DNA of 64,000 bases from Xylocopa sonorina (GCF_050948175.1 NW_027490137.1:496001-560000), one strand, 5' to 3'. Positions 1 through 15,436 are shown, counted from the first letter of the stretch. The notes: a model not told the origin generated them from the sequence alone. Numbers and translations are program-made.

Positions 1-3000
1 TATAGTTCTAATGCTTCTTAAAACGCGATATCGCATTTCATTTCTATGTTTCGTTATATGGTATAAAATTCATTGTGGATTGTTATGTATACCTCGTATT
101 CACTTCAATAGAATGTAAATGCGACACTACCTTGCTATTGAATAGCGTTTCCAGATGCATACGTATCGTAGCAATAGAGTTCTAATGCTTCGTAAAAAGC
201 GATATCGCATCTCATTTCTATGTTCATGATAAGATAAAATATTCATTGCGAATTGTCACTTATACCACGCATACACTTCAAATGAGTGTAAATGCGTCAC
301 TTCCTTGCTAGGAAATAGCGTTTGTAGATGTCTTCGTATCGAAGGAATAGAGTTATAGTGCTCCATAAAACGAGATATCTCATCTCATTTCGATGTTTCA
401 TGATAAGATATAATATTCATTGCGGTGTTATGTATACCTCGTATACACTTCAAATGAATGTAAGTGCGACACTTCCTTGCTAGGAAGTAGCGTTCGCAGT
501 AGTCTACGTATCGAAGCAATAGTGTTCTGATGCTTCTTAAATCGCGATATCGTATCTCATATCTATGGTTCATGATAAGATATAATATTCATTGCGCGGT
601 GTCATGAGTACCTCGCACACACATCAAATGAATTTAAATGCGACACTTCCTTTCTAGAATATTACGTCTCCAGCTGTCTACGTATCGAAGCAATAGGGTT
701 CGAATGCTTCTGAAAACGCGATATCGCATCTCATTTCAATGTTTCATGTTAAGATATAATATTCATTACGAAGTGTTATGTTTTCCTCGTCTACACTACA
801 AATGAATGTAAATGCGACACTTCCATGCTTGAAAATAACGTTTGCACATGTCTACGTATCGAAGCCATAGAGTTCTAATGCTTCTTAAAACGCGATATCG
901 CATCCCATTTCTATGTTTCATGATATGATATAATATTCATTACGAAGTGTTATGTATTCCTCGTCTACACTTCAAATGAATCTAAATGCGACACTTCCTT
1001 GCTAGAAAATAACGTTTGCAGATGTCTAGGTATCGAAGCAATAGAGTTCTAATGCTTCTTAAAACTTGATATCGCAACTCATTTCTATGTTTAATGATGA
1101 GATATAATATTCATTGCGAAGTGTCATGTATACCTCGTATCCACTTGAAAGGAATGTAATTGCGACACTTCCTTGCTAGGAAATAGCGTTTCAAGATGAC
1201 TTGGTATGGAAACAATAGAGTTCTAATGCTTCTTAAAACGAGATGTCGCGCCTCATTTCTATGTTTCATGATGAGATATAATATTCATTGCGAAGAGTCA
1301 TGTATACCTCGTATTCACATCAAAAGAATGTAAATGCGACACATCCTTCCAAGGAAGTAGCGTTTCCAGATGTCTACGTATCGAAGCAATAGTACCCCAA
1401 TGCTTCTTAAATCGCGATATCGCACCACAATTCTACGTTACATGATAAGATATAATATTCATTGTGGAGTGCTATGTATACCTCGTATTCACTTCAAAAG
1501 AATGTAAATGCGACACTTCCTTTCTAGGAAATAGCGTCTGCAGATGTCTACGTATCGTAGCAATAGTGTTCTAATGCTTCTTAAAACGCGAATCGATCCT
1601 CAATTATATGTTTCATGATAAGATACAATATTCATTGTGGAGTGTTATGTATATCTCGTCTACACTTCCTAAGAATGTAAATGCGACACTTCTTTGCTAG
1701 GAAATAGCTATTGCAGATGTCTACGTATCGAAGCAATAAAGTTCTATTGCATCTTACATCGCGATATCGCATCTCATTTCTATGTTTCATGATAATATAT
1801 AATATTCATTGTGCAATGTTATGTATACCTCGCATTCACTTCAAAAGAATATAAATGCGACACTTCCTTGCTAGGAAATAGCTATTGGAGATGTCTACGT
1901 ATCGTAGCAAGCGTGTTATAATGCTTATTAAAACGAGATATCGCATCTCATTTCTATGTTTCATGATAATATATAATATTCATTGTGCAATGTTATGTAT
2001 ACCTCACACTCACTTCAAAAGAATATAAATGCGACACTTCCATGCTAGGAATTAGCTATTGCAGATGTCTACGTATCGAAGCAATAGAGTTCTAATGCTT
2101 CTTGAAGCGGGATATCGCATCTCATTTCTATGCTTCATGATAAGATATAATATTAATTGCGAAGTGTAATGTATACCTTGTATTCACTTCAGAAGAATGT
2201 AAATGCGACACTTCCTTGTAGGAAAAAGCGTTTCCAAATGTCTACGTATCGAAAAAATAGGTTTCTAATGCTTCTTAAAACGAGATGACGTATTTCATTA
2301 CTATGTTTCGTAATAAGGTATAATATTAATTGCAAAGAGTCATGTATACCTCGTATTCACTTCAAAAGAATGTAAATGCGACATATCGTTTCTAGGAAAT
2401 AGCATTTGCAGGTGTCTACGTATCGTAGCAATATATTTCTAATGCTTCTTAAAACGCGATATCGCATTTCATTTCTATGTTTCACGATAAGATATAATAT
2501 TCATTGCGAAGTGTCACTTATACCTTGGATACACTTCAAATGAATGTAAATGCGGCAGTTCCTTCCTAGGAAGTAGCGTTTGCAGATGTCCCTGTATCGA
2601 AGCGATTGAGTTCTTATGCTTCTTAGAACGGGATACCGCATGTCATTTCTATGTTTCATGATAAGATATAATATTCATTGCGAAGTTACATGTATATATC
2701 GTATTAACTTCAAAAGAATGTAAATGCGACACTTCCTTGCTAGGAAATAGCGTTTGCCGATGTCTCCGCTTCGAAGCAATAGAGTTCTAATGCTTCTTAA
2801 AACGAGATGTCGCAACTGATTTCTATGTTTCATGATAAGATATAATATTAATTGCGAAGTGTCATGTATACCTTGTATTCACTACAGAAGAATGTAAATG
2901 CGACACTTCCTTGCAAGGAAATAGCGTTTGCAGATTTCTGCGTATCGTAGTATTAGATTTCTGTTGCATCTCAAAACGCGATATCGTATCCGATTTCTAT

Positions 3001-3486
3001 GTTTCATGATAAGATATAATATTTATTGCGAAGTTTCATGTATTCCTCGTATTCACTTCAAATGAATGTAAATGCGACACTTCATTTCTAGGAAATAGTG
3101 TTTGCAGATGTCTACGTATCGAAGCAAAAGAGTTCTAATGCTTCTTAAAACGAGATATCGCATCTCATTCCTATGTTTCATGGTAAGATATATTATTCAT
3201 TGCGAAGTATCACATATACATCGGATACACTACAAATGAATGTAAATGCGACACTTCCTTGCTAGGAAATAGCGTTTGCAGATGTCTACGTGTGGTAGCA
3301 ATAGAGTTCTAATGCTTCTCAAAACGCGATATCGAATCTCATTTCTATGTTTCATGATAAGATATAATATTCATTTCGAAGTTTCACGTATACATCGCAT
3401 ACACTTCAAATGAATGTAAATGCGACACTTCCTTGCTAGGAAATAGCGTTTGCAGATGTCTCCGAATCGTAGCAATAGAGTTCTAA

Positions 3487-4927
3487 TGCTTCTTAAAACG
3501 CGATATCGCGTCTCACGTCTATGTTTCATGATAAGATATAATATTTATTGCGAAGTGTCACTTATACCTCGCATAAACTTCAAATGAATGTAAATGCGAC
3601 ACTTCCTTGCTATTAAATAGCGTTTGCAAATGTCTGCGTATAGTCCCAATAGATTTATAATGCCCTTTAAATGGCGATATCGCATCTCATGTCTATGTTT
3701 CATGACAAGATATAATATTCATTGTGGAGTGTTATGTATACCTCGCATTCACTTCAAAAGAATGTAAATGCGACACTTCCTTCTAGGAAATAGCGTTTGC
3801 AGTTATCTACGTATCGTAGCAATAGATTTCAAATGCTTCTTAAAACGCCATAGCGCATCTCAGTTCTATGTTTCAAGATAATATATAATATTCTTTGCGA
3901 AGTGCCATGTATACCTCGTATTCACTTCAAAAGAATGTAAATGCTACACTTCCTTGCTAGGAAAAAGCGTCTGCAGACGTCTACGTATCGAAGCAACATA
4001 GTTCTAATGCTTCTTGAGGCGAGATATCGCATCTCATTTCTATGTTTCATGATAACATATAATATTCATTGCGAAGTGTCATGTATACCTCGCATACACG
4101 TCAAATGAATGTAAATGTGACACTTCATTGCTAGGAAATAGCGTTTGCTGATGTCAACGTATCGAAACAAAAGTGTTCTGATGCTTCTTAAAACTAGATG
4201 TCGCATCGCATTTCTATGTTTCATGATAAGATATAATATTCATTGCGAAGTGTCACTTATACCTCGTATTCACATCAAAAGAATGTAAATGCGACACTTC
4301 CTTGCTAGGAAATAGCTTTGGCATATGTCTACGTATGGAAGCAATAGAGTTCTAATGCTTCTTATAACGAGATATGGCATCTCAATACTATGTTTTATAA
4401 TAAGATATAATATTCATTGCGAAGTGTAATGCATACCTCGTATTCCCTTCAAAAGAATGTTAATGCGACACATCCTTGCTGGGAAATCGCGTTTCCAGAT
4501 GTCTACATATCGAAACAATACAGTTCTAATGCTTCTTAAAACGAAATGTCGCATCTTATATCTATGTTTCATGATAAGATATAATATTCATTGCGAAGTG
4601 TCATGTGCACCTCACATTCACTTCAAAAGAATGTAAAGGCGACACTTCCTTGCTAGGAAATAGCGTTTGCAGATGTCTGCTTATCGTAGCAATAGAGATC
4701 TAGTGCTTCTTAAAACGCGATATCGCGTCTCACGTCTATGTTTCATGATAAGATATAATATTTATTGCGATGTGTCACTTATACCTCGCATAAACTTCAA
4801 ATGAATGTAAATGCGACACTTCCTTGCTATTAAGTGGCGTTTGCAAATGTCTACGTATAGTCCCAATAGATTTATAATGCCCTTTAAATCGCGATATCGC
4901 ATCTCATTTCTATGTTTCATGACAAGA
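3487..4927 (+). repeat. seven-monomer-offset satellite duplication
   Basis: A stretch of about 220 bp starting near 3487 recurs near 4704 at an offset of 1217 bp, seven monomers minus 1 bp. Both copies share rare variants: CGCGTCTCACGTCTATG, ATATTTATTGCGA or its near match, GCTATTAA in place of GCTAGGAA, and TAGTCCCAATAG. A handful of substitutions separate them, so this is an older local duplication in register with the repeat. Confidence 0.7.
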
Positions 4928-5727
4928 TATAATATTCATTGCGAAGTGTCATGAATACCTCGTTATCACTTCAAAAGAATGTAAATGCGACACTTCATTG
5001 CTAGGCAATAGCGTTTGCAGATGTCTACGTATCGAAGCAATAGAGTTCTAATGCGTCATAAAACGCGAAATCGCATCACTTTTCTATGTTTCGTGATAAG
5101 ATATAATATTCATTGTGGAGTGTTATGTATACCTCGTATTCACTTCAAACGAACGTATTTGGGACACTTCCTTCATAGGCAATAGCGACTGCAGATGTCT
5201 ACGTATCGTAGCAATAGAGATCTAATGCTTCTAAAAACGTGATATCGCATCTCATTTCTATGTTTCATGATAAGATATAATATTCCTTGCGAAGTGTGTT
5301 CTATACCTCGCATACGCTTCGAATGAATGTAGATGCGACACTTTCTTGCTAGGAAATAGAGTTGGCAGATGTCTACGCATCGTAGCAATAGGGTTCTAAT
5401 GTTTCTTAAAACGAGATATCGCATCTCATTTCTATGTTTCATGATAAGATATAATGTTCATTGTGGAGTGTTATGTATACCTCGTATTCACTTCAAAAGA
5501 ATGCAAATGCGACACTTCCTTGCTGGGAAATAGCGTCTGCAGATGTCTACGGATCGTAGCAATAGAGTTCTAATTCTTCTTAAAACGCGATATCGCATCT
5601 CATTTCAATGTTTCATGATAAGATATAATATTCATTGCGAAGTGTCTTGTATACCTCGCATACACTTCAACTGAATGTAAATGCGACACTTCCCTCCAAG
5701 GAAATAGCGTTGGCAGATGTCTACGTA

Positions 5728-5741
5728 TCGAATATATTCGA
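5728..5741. repeat. palindromic micro-insertion in a monomer
   Basis: The monomer is interrupted just after CTACGTA by TCGAATATATTCGA, a perfect 14-bp palindrome, followed by GAGAGAATA. About 15 bp are added relative to the usual unit. A different AT-rich inverted repeat is inserted at nearly the same monomer position at 25124. Confidence 0.7.
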
Positions 5742-7032
5742 GAGAGAATAATAGATTTCTAATGCTGCTCATATCGCGATATCGCATCTCATTTCAATGT
5801 TTCATGATAAGATATAATATTCATTGTGCAGTGTTATCAGTACCTCGTATTCACTTCAAAAGAATTATAATGCGTCACTTCCTTGCTAGGAAATATCATT
5901 TGCAGATGTCTACGTATCGAACCAATAGAATTATAATGCTTCTTATATCGTCATATCGCATCTCATTTCTATGATTCATGATAAGTTATCATATTCATTG
6001 CGAAGTGTCATGTATGCCTCGTATTCCTTTCAATAGAATGTAATTGCGACACCACCTTGCTAGGAAGTAGCGTTTGCAGATGTCTACGTATCGGAGCAAT
6101 AGAGATCTAGTGCTTCTTAAATTGCGATATCGCATCTCATTTCTATGTTTCATGATAAGATATAATATTCACTGTGGACTGTTATGTATACCTCGTATTC
6201 ACTACAAAAGAATGTAAGTGCGACTTTTCCTTGCTATTAAATAGCTTTTGCAGATGTCTACGTATCGTAGCAACAGTGTTCTAATGCTTTTTAGATCGCT
6301 ATATAGCACCTCATTTCTATGTTTCATGATAAGATATAATAGTCACTGTGGACTGTTATGTATACCTCGTATTCACTTTAAATGAATGAAAATGCGACAC
6401 TTCCTTGATAGGAAATTGTGTTTGCAGATGTCTACGTAACGAAGCAATAGTGTTCTAATGCTTCTTAAAACGCGACATCGCATCTCATTTCTATGTTTCA
6501 TGACAAGATATAATGTTCATTGCGGAGGGTTACGTATATCTCGTCTATACTTAAAAAGAATGTAAATGGGATACTTCCTTACTAGGAAATAGCTTTACCA
6601 GATGTCTACGTATCGAAGCATTAGAGTTCTAATGCTTCTTAAAACGCAATATCGTCTCACATTTCTATGATTCATGACAAGGTATAATATTCATTGCGAA
6701 GTGTCATGTATACCTCGTGTTCACTTCAAAATAATGTAAATGCGACACTTCCTTGCCATTAAATTACGTTTGCAGATGTCTACGTATCGTACCAATGGAG
6801 TTCTAAAGCTTTTTAAATTGCGATATCGCATCTCATTCCTATTTTTCATGATAAGATATAATATTGATTGTGCAGTGTTATGTATATCTCGTCTACACTT
6901 CAAATGAATGTAAATTCGACACTTGCTTGGGGGGGAATAATGTTTGCAGATGTCTACGTCTTGAAGCAATAGAGTCCTAATGCCTCTTATATCGCAATAT
7001 CGCATCCCTTTCCGATGTTTCATGATAACGTA

Positions 7033-7275
7033 TAATATTCATTGCGAAGTGTCATGTATACCTCGTATTCCTTTCAAAAGAATGTAAATGCGACACTTCC
7101 TTGGTAGGAAGTATCGTTTGCAGATGTCTACGTATCGAAGCAATAGAGTTCCAATGCTTCTTACATCGTCGTATCGCATCTCATTTCTATGTTTCATGAT
7201 CAGATATAATATTCATTGTGCAGTGTTATGTATGAAGCGTATTTACTTCAAAAGAATTTAAATGTGGCACTTCCT
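7033..7275 (+). repeat. satellite segment copied 17 monomers away (copy 1)
   Basis: About 243 bp matching 9991-10233 at an offset of 2958 bp, exactly 17 monomers of 174 bp. Shared diagnostic variants are CTTGGTAGGAAGTATCG, CTTACATCGTCGTATCG, ATGATCAGATATAA and TGTATGAAGCGTATTTAC. About five substitutions separate the copies. Confidence 0.8.
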
Positions 7276-9990
7276 TGGTAGGAAATAGCGTTTGAAGATG
7301 TCTACGTATCGTGGCAATAGAGTTCTAATGCTTCTCAAAACGCGATATCGCATCTCATTTCTACGTTTCATGATAAGATATAATATGCATTGCGAAGAGT
7401 CATGTATTCCTCGTCTTCACTTCAAATGAATGTAAATGCGACACTTCCTTGCTAGGAAATAGCGTTTGTAGATGTATACGTATCATAGCAATAGAGCTCT
7501 AATGCTACTTAAAACGCGATATCGCATCTCATTTCTATGTTTCATGATAGGACATAATATACATTTAGGAGGGTTATGCATATCTCGTCTACACTTAAAA
7601 AGAATGTAAATGCGACACTTCCTTGCTAGGAAATAGCTTTTCCAGATGTCTACGTATCGTAGCAATAGTGTTCTAATGCTTCTTAAAGAGCGATATCGCA
7701 TCTCATTCCAATGTTTCATGATAAGATATAATATTAATTGTGGGGTATTATGCATACCTCGTACTCACTTCAAAAGAATGCAAATGCGACACTCCCTTGC
7801 ATTGAAATAGCGTTTACAGATGACTACGTATCGAATCAATAGGGATCTGATGCTTCTTAAGACGGGATATCGCATATCATTTCTATGTCTCGTGATAAGA
7901 TATAATATTCATTGTGGGGTATTATGCATACCTCGTATTCACTTCAAAAAAATGCAAATGCGGCACTGCCTTGCTAGGAAGTAGCGTATGCAGATGTCTA
8001 CGTATCGAAGCAATAGATTTCTAATGCTTCTTAAAATGGGATATCGCATCTCATTTCTATGTTTCATGATAAGTTATAATATTCATTGTGCAATGTTATG
8101 TGTACCTCGTATTCACTTCAAAAGAATGTAAATGCGAGACTTCCTTGCTAGGAAATAGCATTTGCAGATGTCTACGTATCGTAGCAACAGTGTTCTAATG
8201 CTTCATAAATCGCGAGATCGCATCTCATTTCTATGTTTCACGATAAGATATAATATTCATTGTGGAGTGGTATGTATACCTCGCATTCACTTCAAAAGAA
8301 TGTAGATGCGACACTTCCTTGCTAGGAAATAGCGTTTGCAGATGTCTACGTATCGTGGCAATAGAGTTCTAATGCTTCTCAAAACGCGATATCGCATCAT
8401 ATTTCTATGTTTCATGATAAGAGATAGTATTCATTGCGAAGCGTCATGTGAACCTCGTATTCACATCAAAAGAATGTAAATGCGACACTTCCTGGCTAGG
8501 AAACAGCGTTCCCAGATATCTACGTATCGTAGCAATGAAGATCTAATGCTTCTTAAACCGCGATATCGCAACTCATTTCTATGTTTCATGGTAAGATAAA
8601 ATAATCATTGCGAAGTGTCACTTATACCTCGTATTCACATCAAAAGAATGTAAATGCGACACTTCCTGGCTAGGAAATCGCGTTTCCAGATGTCTACATA
8701 TCGAAACAATACAGTTCTAATGCTTCTTAAAGCAAAATGTCGCATCTTATATCTATGTTTCATGATAAGATATAATATTCATTGCGAAGCGTCATGTGAA
8801 CCTCTTATTCACATCAAAAGAATGTAAATGCGACACTTCCTGGCTAGGAAACAGCGTTTGCACATATCTACGTATCGTAGCAATGAAGATCTAATGCTTC
8901 TTAAACCGCGATATCGCAACTCATTTCTATGTTTCATGGTAAGATAAAACAATCATTGCGAAGTATCACTTATACCTCGTATTCACATCAAAAGAATGTA
9001 AATGCGACACTTCCTTGCTAGGAAATAGCCTTGGCAGATGTCTACGTATGGAAGCAATAGAGTTCTGATGCTTCTTATAACGAGATATGGCATCTCAATA
9101 CTATGTTTTATAATAAGATAAAATAATCATTGCGAAGTGTCACTTATACCTCGTATTCACATCAAAAGAATGTAAATGCGACACTTCCTTGCTAGGAAAT
9201 AGCTTTGGCAGATGTCTACGTATGGAAGCAATAGAGTTCTAATGCTTCTTATAACGAGATATGGCATCTCAATACTATGTTTTATAATAAGATATAATAT
9301 TCATTGCGAAGTGTCATGCATACCTCGTATTCCCTTCAAAAGAATGTTAATGCGACACTTCCGTGCAGGGAAATCACGTTTCCAGATGTCTACGTATCGA
9401 AGCAATAGTGTTATAATGCTTCTTAAATCGCGATATCGCATCTCATTTCTATATTTCGTGATAAGATATAATATTCATTGTGGATTGCTATGTATACCTC
9501 GTATTCGCTTCAAAAGAATGTAAATGCGACACTTCCTTGCTACGAAATATCGTTTGCAGATGTCTACGTATTGTACCAAAGGAGTTCTAATGCTTCTTAA
9601 ACCGCGATATCGCTCCACATTTCTATGTTTCATGATGAGATATAATATTCATTGTGGAGTGTCATGTATACCTCGTATTCACTTCAAAAGAATGTAAATG
9701 CGACACTTCCTTCCTAGGAAGTAGCGTCTGCAGATGTCTACGTATCGTAGCAATAGTGTTCTAATGCCTCTTAAAACGCGATATCGCATCTCATTACTAT
9801 GTTTCATAATATGATATAATACTCATTGCGAATTGTCATGTATAACGCACATAGGCTTCAAATGAATGTAAATGCGACACTACCTTGTTGGGAAATAGCG
9901 TTACCAGATGTCTACGTATCGAGGCAATAGTGTTCTAATGCTTCTTAAATCGCCATACCGCATCTCATTCCTATGTCTCATGATTAGATA

Positions 9991-10233
9991 TAATATTCAT
10001 TGCGAAGTGTCATGTATACCACGTATTCCTTTCAAAAGAATGTAAATGCGACACTTCCTTGGTAGGAAGTATCGTCTGCAGATGTCTACGTATCGAAGCA
10101 ATAGAGTTCCAATGCTTCTTACATCGTCGTATCGCATCTCATTTCTATGTTTCATGATCAGATATAATATTCACTGTGCAGTGTTATGTATGAAGCGTAT
10201 TTACTTCAAAAGAATTTAAATGTGGCACTTCGT
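9991..10233 (+). repeat. satellite segment copied 17 monomers away (copy 2)
   Basis: Second copy of 7033-7275, sharing its rare variants with about five substitutions. The exact multiple of the monomer length implies exchange in homologous register, by unequal crossing-over or conversion. Confidence 0.8.
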
Positions 10234-13200
10234 TGCTAGGAAATAGCGTTTGCAGATGACTACGTATTGAAGCAATAGGGTTTTAATGCTACTTAAAACG
10301 TGATATCGCATCACATTTCTATGTTTGATGATAAGATATAATATTCATTGCGAAGTGTCATATATACCTCCCATACACTTCAAATGAATGTAAATCCGAA
10401 ACTTCCTTGATAGGAAATAGCGTTTGCAGATGTCTACGTATCATAGCAATAGGGTCCTACTGCTTCTTAAAACGCGATGCCGCATATCATTCCTATGTTT
10501 CATGATAAGATATAATAATCATTGCGAAATGTCATGTATACCTCGCATACACTTCAAATGAATGTAAATGCGACTCTCCCTTGCTAGGAAATAGCGTTTG
10601 CAGATGTCTACGTATCGTAGCATTAGAGTTCTAATGCTTCTGAAGACGCGATATCGCATCTCATTTCTATGTTTCATGATAGTATATAATATTCATTGCG
10701 AAGTGTGATGTATACCTCGCATACACTTCAAGTGAATGTAAATGCGACACTTCCTTGCTAAGAAATAGCGTTTGCAGATGTCTACGTATCTAAGCAATAG
10801 AGTTCTATTGCTTCTTGAATCGCGATACCGCTTCTCATTTCTATGTTTCATGATAAGATATAATATTCATTGTGCAGTGTTATGTATATCTCGTCTACAC
10901 TTCAAATGAATGTAAATGCGACACTTCCCTGCTAGGGAATAGCGTCTGCAGATGTCTACGTATCTAAGCACTAGAGTTCTAATGCTTCTTAAATCGCGAT
11001 ATCGCATCTCATTTCTATGTTTCATGATAAGATATAATATTAATTAGCAAGTGTCATGTACACCTCGCATACTCTTCAAATGAATGTAAATGCGACACTT
11101 CCGTGCGAGGAAATAGCGTTTGCAGAAGTCTACCTGTCGAAGCAATAGAGTTCTAATGCTTCTTAAATCCCAAAATCGCATCTCATTTCTATGTTTCATG
11201 ATAAGATATAATATACATAGTGCACTGTTATGTATACCTCGTATTTACTTCAAAAGAATGTAAATGCGACATTTCCTTGCTAGGAAGTAGCGCTTTCAGT
11301 TGTCTACGTATCGAAGCAATAGTGTTCTAATGCATCTTAAATCGCGATATCGCATCTGATTTCTATGTTTCATCATAAGATATAATATTCATTGTGTAGT
11401 GTTATGTATACCTCGTATTCACTTCAAAAGAATGTAAGTGCGACGCTTCCTTGCTATTGAATAGCGTTTGCAGATATCTACGTACCGTAGCAATAGATTT
11501 CTAATGCTTTTTATATCCCGATATCGCATCTCATTTCTATGTTTCATGCGAAGATATAGCATTCATTGTGGAATGTTATCTATACCCCCTATTCACTTCA
11601 AGTGAATGCAAATGCGAAACATGCTTCCTAGGAAATAGCGTTTGTAGAGGTCTCCGTATCGTAGCAATAGAGTTCTAATCCTTCTTAGAACGCGATATCG
11701 CACCTTATTACTATGTTTCATGTTAAGATACAATATTCATTGCGAAGTGTCATGTATATCTCGCATACACTTCAAATGAATGAAAATGTGATACTCCCTC
11801 GCTAGGAAAGAGCGATGCCAGATGTCTACGTATCGAAGCAATAGAGTTCTAATGCTTCTTAAAACGCGATATCGCATCTCATTTCAATGTTTCATGATAA
11901 GATATAATATTCATTGTGGAGTGTTATGTTAACCTCGTATTCACTTCAAAAGAATGTAAATGCGACATTTCCATGCTAGGAAATAGCGTTTGCAGATATC
12001 TACGTATATTAGCAATAGAGTTATAATGCTTTTTAAAACGCGATATCGCATCTCACTTCTATGTTTCATGATAAGATATAATATTCATTCAGGAGTGTTA
12101 TGTACACCTCGTATTCACTTCAACAGATTGAAAATGCGACACTTCCATCCTAGGTAATAGCGTTTGCAGATGTCTATGTGTCGTAGCAATAGAGTTCTAA
12201 TGCTTCTTAAATCGTCATATCGCATCTCATTTCTATGCTTCATGATAAGATATAGTAATCATTGTGCAGTGTTATGTATACCCCGTAATCACATCAAATG
12301 AATGTAAATACGACCCTTCCTTGATAGGAATTAGCGTTTGCAGATGTCTACGTATCGTAGCAATAGATTTCTAAAGCTTCTTAAAGCGCGATATCGCATC
12401 TCATTTCTATGTTTCATGATAAGATATAATATTCATTGCGAAGTGTTATATACTCCTAATATTCACTTCAAATGAATGTAAGTGCGACACTTCTCTGCTA
12501 GGAAGAAGTGTTTCCAGATGTCTACGTATCGAAGCTATAGAGTTCTGATGCTTCTTAAAACGCGATATCGCATCTCATTTCTATGTTTCATGATAAGATA
12601 TGATATTCATTGCGATGTGTCATGTATACCTTGTATTCACCTCAAAAGAATGAAAATGCGACACTTCCTTTCTAGGAAATAACGATTCCAGATATCTACG
12701 TATCGAAGCAATAGAGTACTAATGCTTCTTAATTTGCGATATCGCATCACATTCCACTGTTTCATGATAAGATATAATATTCATTGTGGAGTGTTATGTT
12801 AACCTCTTATTCACTTCAAATGAATGTAAATGCGACACTTCCTTGCTAGGAAATAGCGCTTGCAGATGTCTACGTATCGTAGAAATAGAGATCTAATGCT
12901 TCTCAAAACGTCATATCGCATCTCATTTCTATGTTTCATGATAAGATATAATATTCATTGCGAATTGTCATGTATACCTCTCATACACTTCAGAAGAATG
13001 TAAATGCGACACTTCCTTGCTAGGAAACAGCGTCTGCAGATGTCTACGCATCGTAGCAATAGAGTTCTAATGCTTCTTAAAATGGGATATCGCATCTCGT
13101 TACTATATTTCATGATAAGATATAGTATTCATTGCGAAGTATCACTTATACCTCGCATACACTTCAGAAGAATGTAAATGCGACACTTCCTTGCTAGGAA

Positions 13201-14212
13201 ACAGCGTATGCAGATGCCTACGCATCGTAGCAATAGAGTTCTAATGCTTCCTAAAACGCGCTCTCACATCACATTTCTATGTTTCATGATAAGATATAAT
13301 ATTCATTGCGAAGTTTCATGTATTCCTCGTATTCACTTCAAATGAATGCAAATGCGACACTTCCTTGCTAGGAAATAGCGTTTGCAGATGTCTTCGTGTC
13401 GAAGCAATAATGTTCTAATGCATCTTAAATCGTGATATCGCATATCATTACTATGTTTCATGAACACATATAATATTCATTGTGCAATGTTATGTATTCC
13501 TCGCATTTACTCCAAAAGAATGTAAATGCGACACGTCCTTGCTAGGAAATAGCGTTTGTAGATGTCTACGTATCGTAGCAATAGAGTTCTGAATTTTCTT
13601 AAAACGCGATATCACATCACATTTCTATGTTTCATGATAGGACATAATATTCATTGCGAAGTTTCACGTATTCCTCGTATTCACTTCAAATGGATGTAAA
13701 TGCGGCACTTCCTTCCTTGGAAATAGCGTTTGCAGATGTCTACGTATCGTAGCAAGCGTGTTATAATGGCTCTTAAAACGAGATATCGCATCTCATTTCT
13801 ATGTTTCATGACAACATATAATATTCATTGCGAAGTGTTATGTATGCCTCGCATACACTTCAAATGAATGTAAGTGCGACACTTCCTAGCTAGGAAATAG
13901 CGATTGCAGATGTCTACGTATCGAAGCAATAGAGTTTTAATGCTTCTTGAAACGGGATATCGCATCTCATTTCTATGCTTCATGATAAGATATAATATTC
14001 ATTGCGAAGTTTCATGTATTCCTCGTATTCACTTCAAATGAATGTAAATGCGACACTTCCGTGCTAGGAAATAGCGTTTGCAGATTTCTGCGTATCGTAG
14101 CATTAGATTTCTATTGCATCTCAAAACGCGATATCGCATCTCATTTCTATGTTTCATGATAAGATGTAATATTTATTGCAAAGTGTCACGTATACATCGC
14201 ATACACTTCAAA

Positions 14213-15436
14213 TGAATGTAAATGCGACACATCCTTGCTAGGAAATAGCGTTTTCAGACGTCTACGTATCGAAGCAATAGAGTTCTAATGCATCTTTAAA
14301 CGGGATATCGCATCTCATTTCTATGTTTCATGATAAGATATAATATTCATTGCGAAGTTTCATGTATTCCTCGTATTCACTTCAAATGAGTGTAAATGCG
14401 ACACTTCCATGCTAGGAAATAGAGTTTACAGATGTCTACGTATCGAAGCAAAAGAGTTCTAATGCTTCTTGAAACGGGATATCGAATCTCATTACTGTGT
14501 TTCATGATAAGATATAATATTCATTGCGAAGTTTCATGTATTCCTCGTATTCACTTCAAATGAGTGTAAATGCGACACTTCCTTGCTAGGAAATAGAATT
14601 TGCAGATGTCTACGTATCGAAGCAATAGAGTTCTAATGCTTCTTGAAACGGGATATCGAATCTCATTACTGTGTTTCATGATAAGATATAATATTCATTG
14701 CGAAGTTTCATGTGTTCCTCGTATTCACTTCAAATGAAAGTAAATGCGACCCGTCCTTGCTAGGAAATAGAGTTTGCAGATGCCTACGTATCGTAGCAAG
14801 CGTGTTATAATGCTTCCTAAAACGAGATATCGCATTTCATTTCTATGTTTCATGACAACATATAATATTCATTGCGAAGTGTTATGTATACCTCGCATAC
14901 ACTTCAAATGAATGTAAATGCGATACTTCCTTGCTAGGAAATAGCGATTGCAGATGTCTACGTATCGAAGCAATAGAGTTCTAATGCTTCTCAAAACGCG
15001 ATATCGAATCTCATTTCTATGTTTCATGATAAGATATAATATTCATTTCGAAGTTTCACGTATACATCGCATACACTTCAAATGAATGTAAATGCGACAC
15101 TTCCTAGCTAGGAAATAGCGTGTTGCAGATGTCTACGTATCGAAGCAGTAGAGTTCTAGTGCATCTTAAAACTTAACCCGATATACTCCGAACTTAACGC
15201 GATATCGCATCACATTTCTATGTCTTATGATAAGATATAATATTCATTGCGAAGTGTTATGTGTTTCTCGTCTACACTTCAATTGAATGTAAATGCGACA
15301 CTTCCTTTCTAGGAAAATACGTTTCCAGATGTCTACGTATCGAAGCAATAGAGTTCTAATGCCTCTTAAAACGCGATATCGCATCTCATTGCTACGTTGC
15401 ATGATAAGATATAATATTCATTGCGAAGTTTCATGT
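14213..15436 (+). repeat. 1.22-kb satellite duplication, copy 1
   Basis: About 1224 bp, nearly identical to 15806-17029 at an offset of 1593 bp. I found only three or so differences by eye. It includes a rare 26-bp expansion at about 15171 (ACTTAACCCGATATACTCCG followed by a second ACTTAAC) that is reproduced in the other copy, plus a monomer variant (GAAACGGGATATCGAATCTC) present twice in succession. Divergence from the partner begins abruptly outside these limits. It looks like a recent multi-monomer amplification. Confidence 0.9.
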
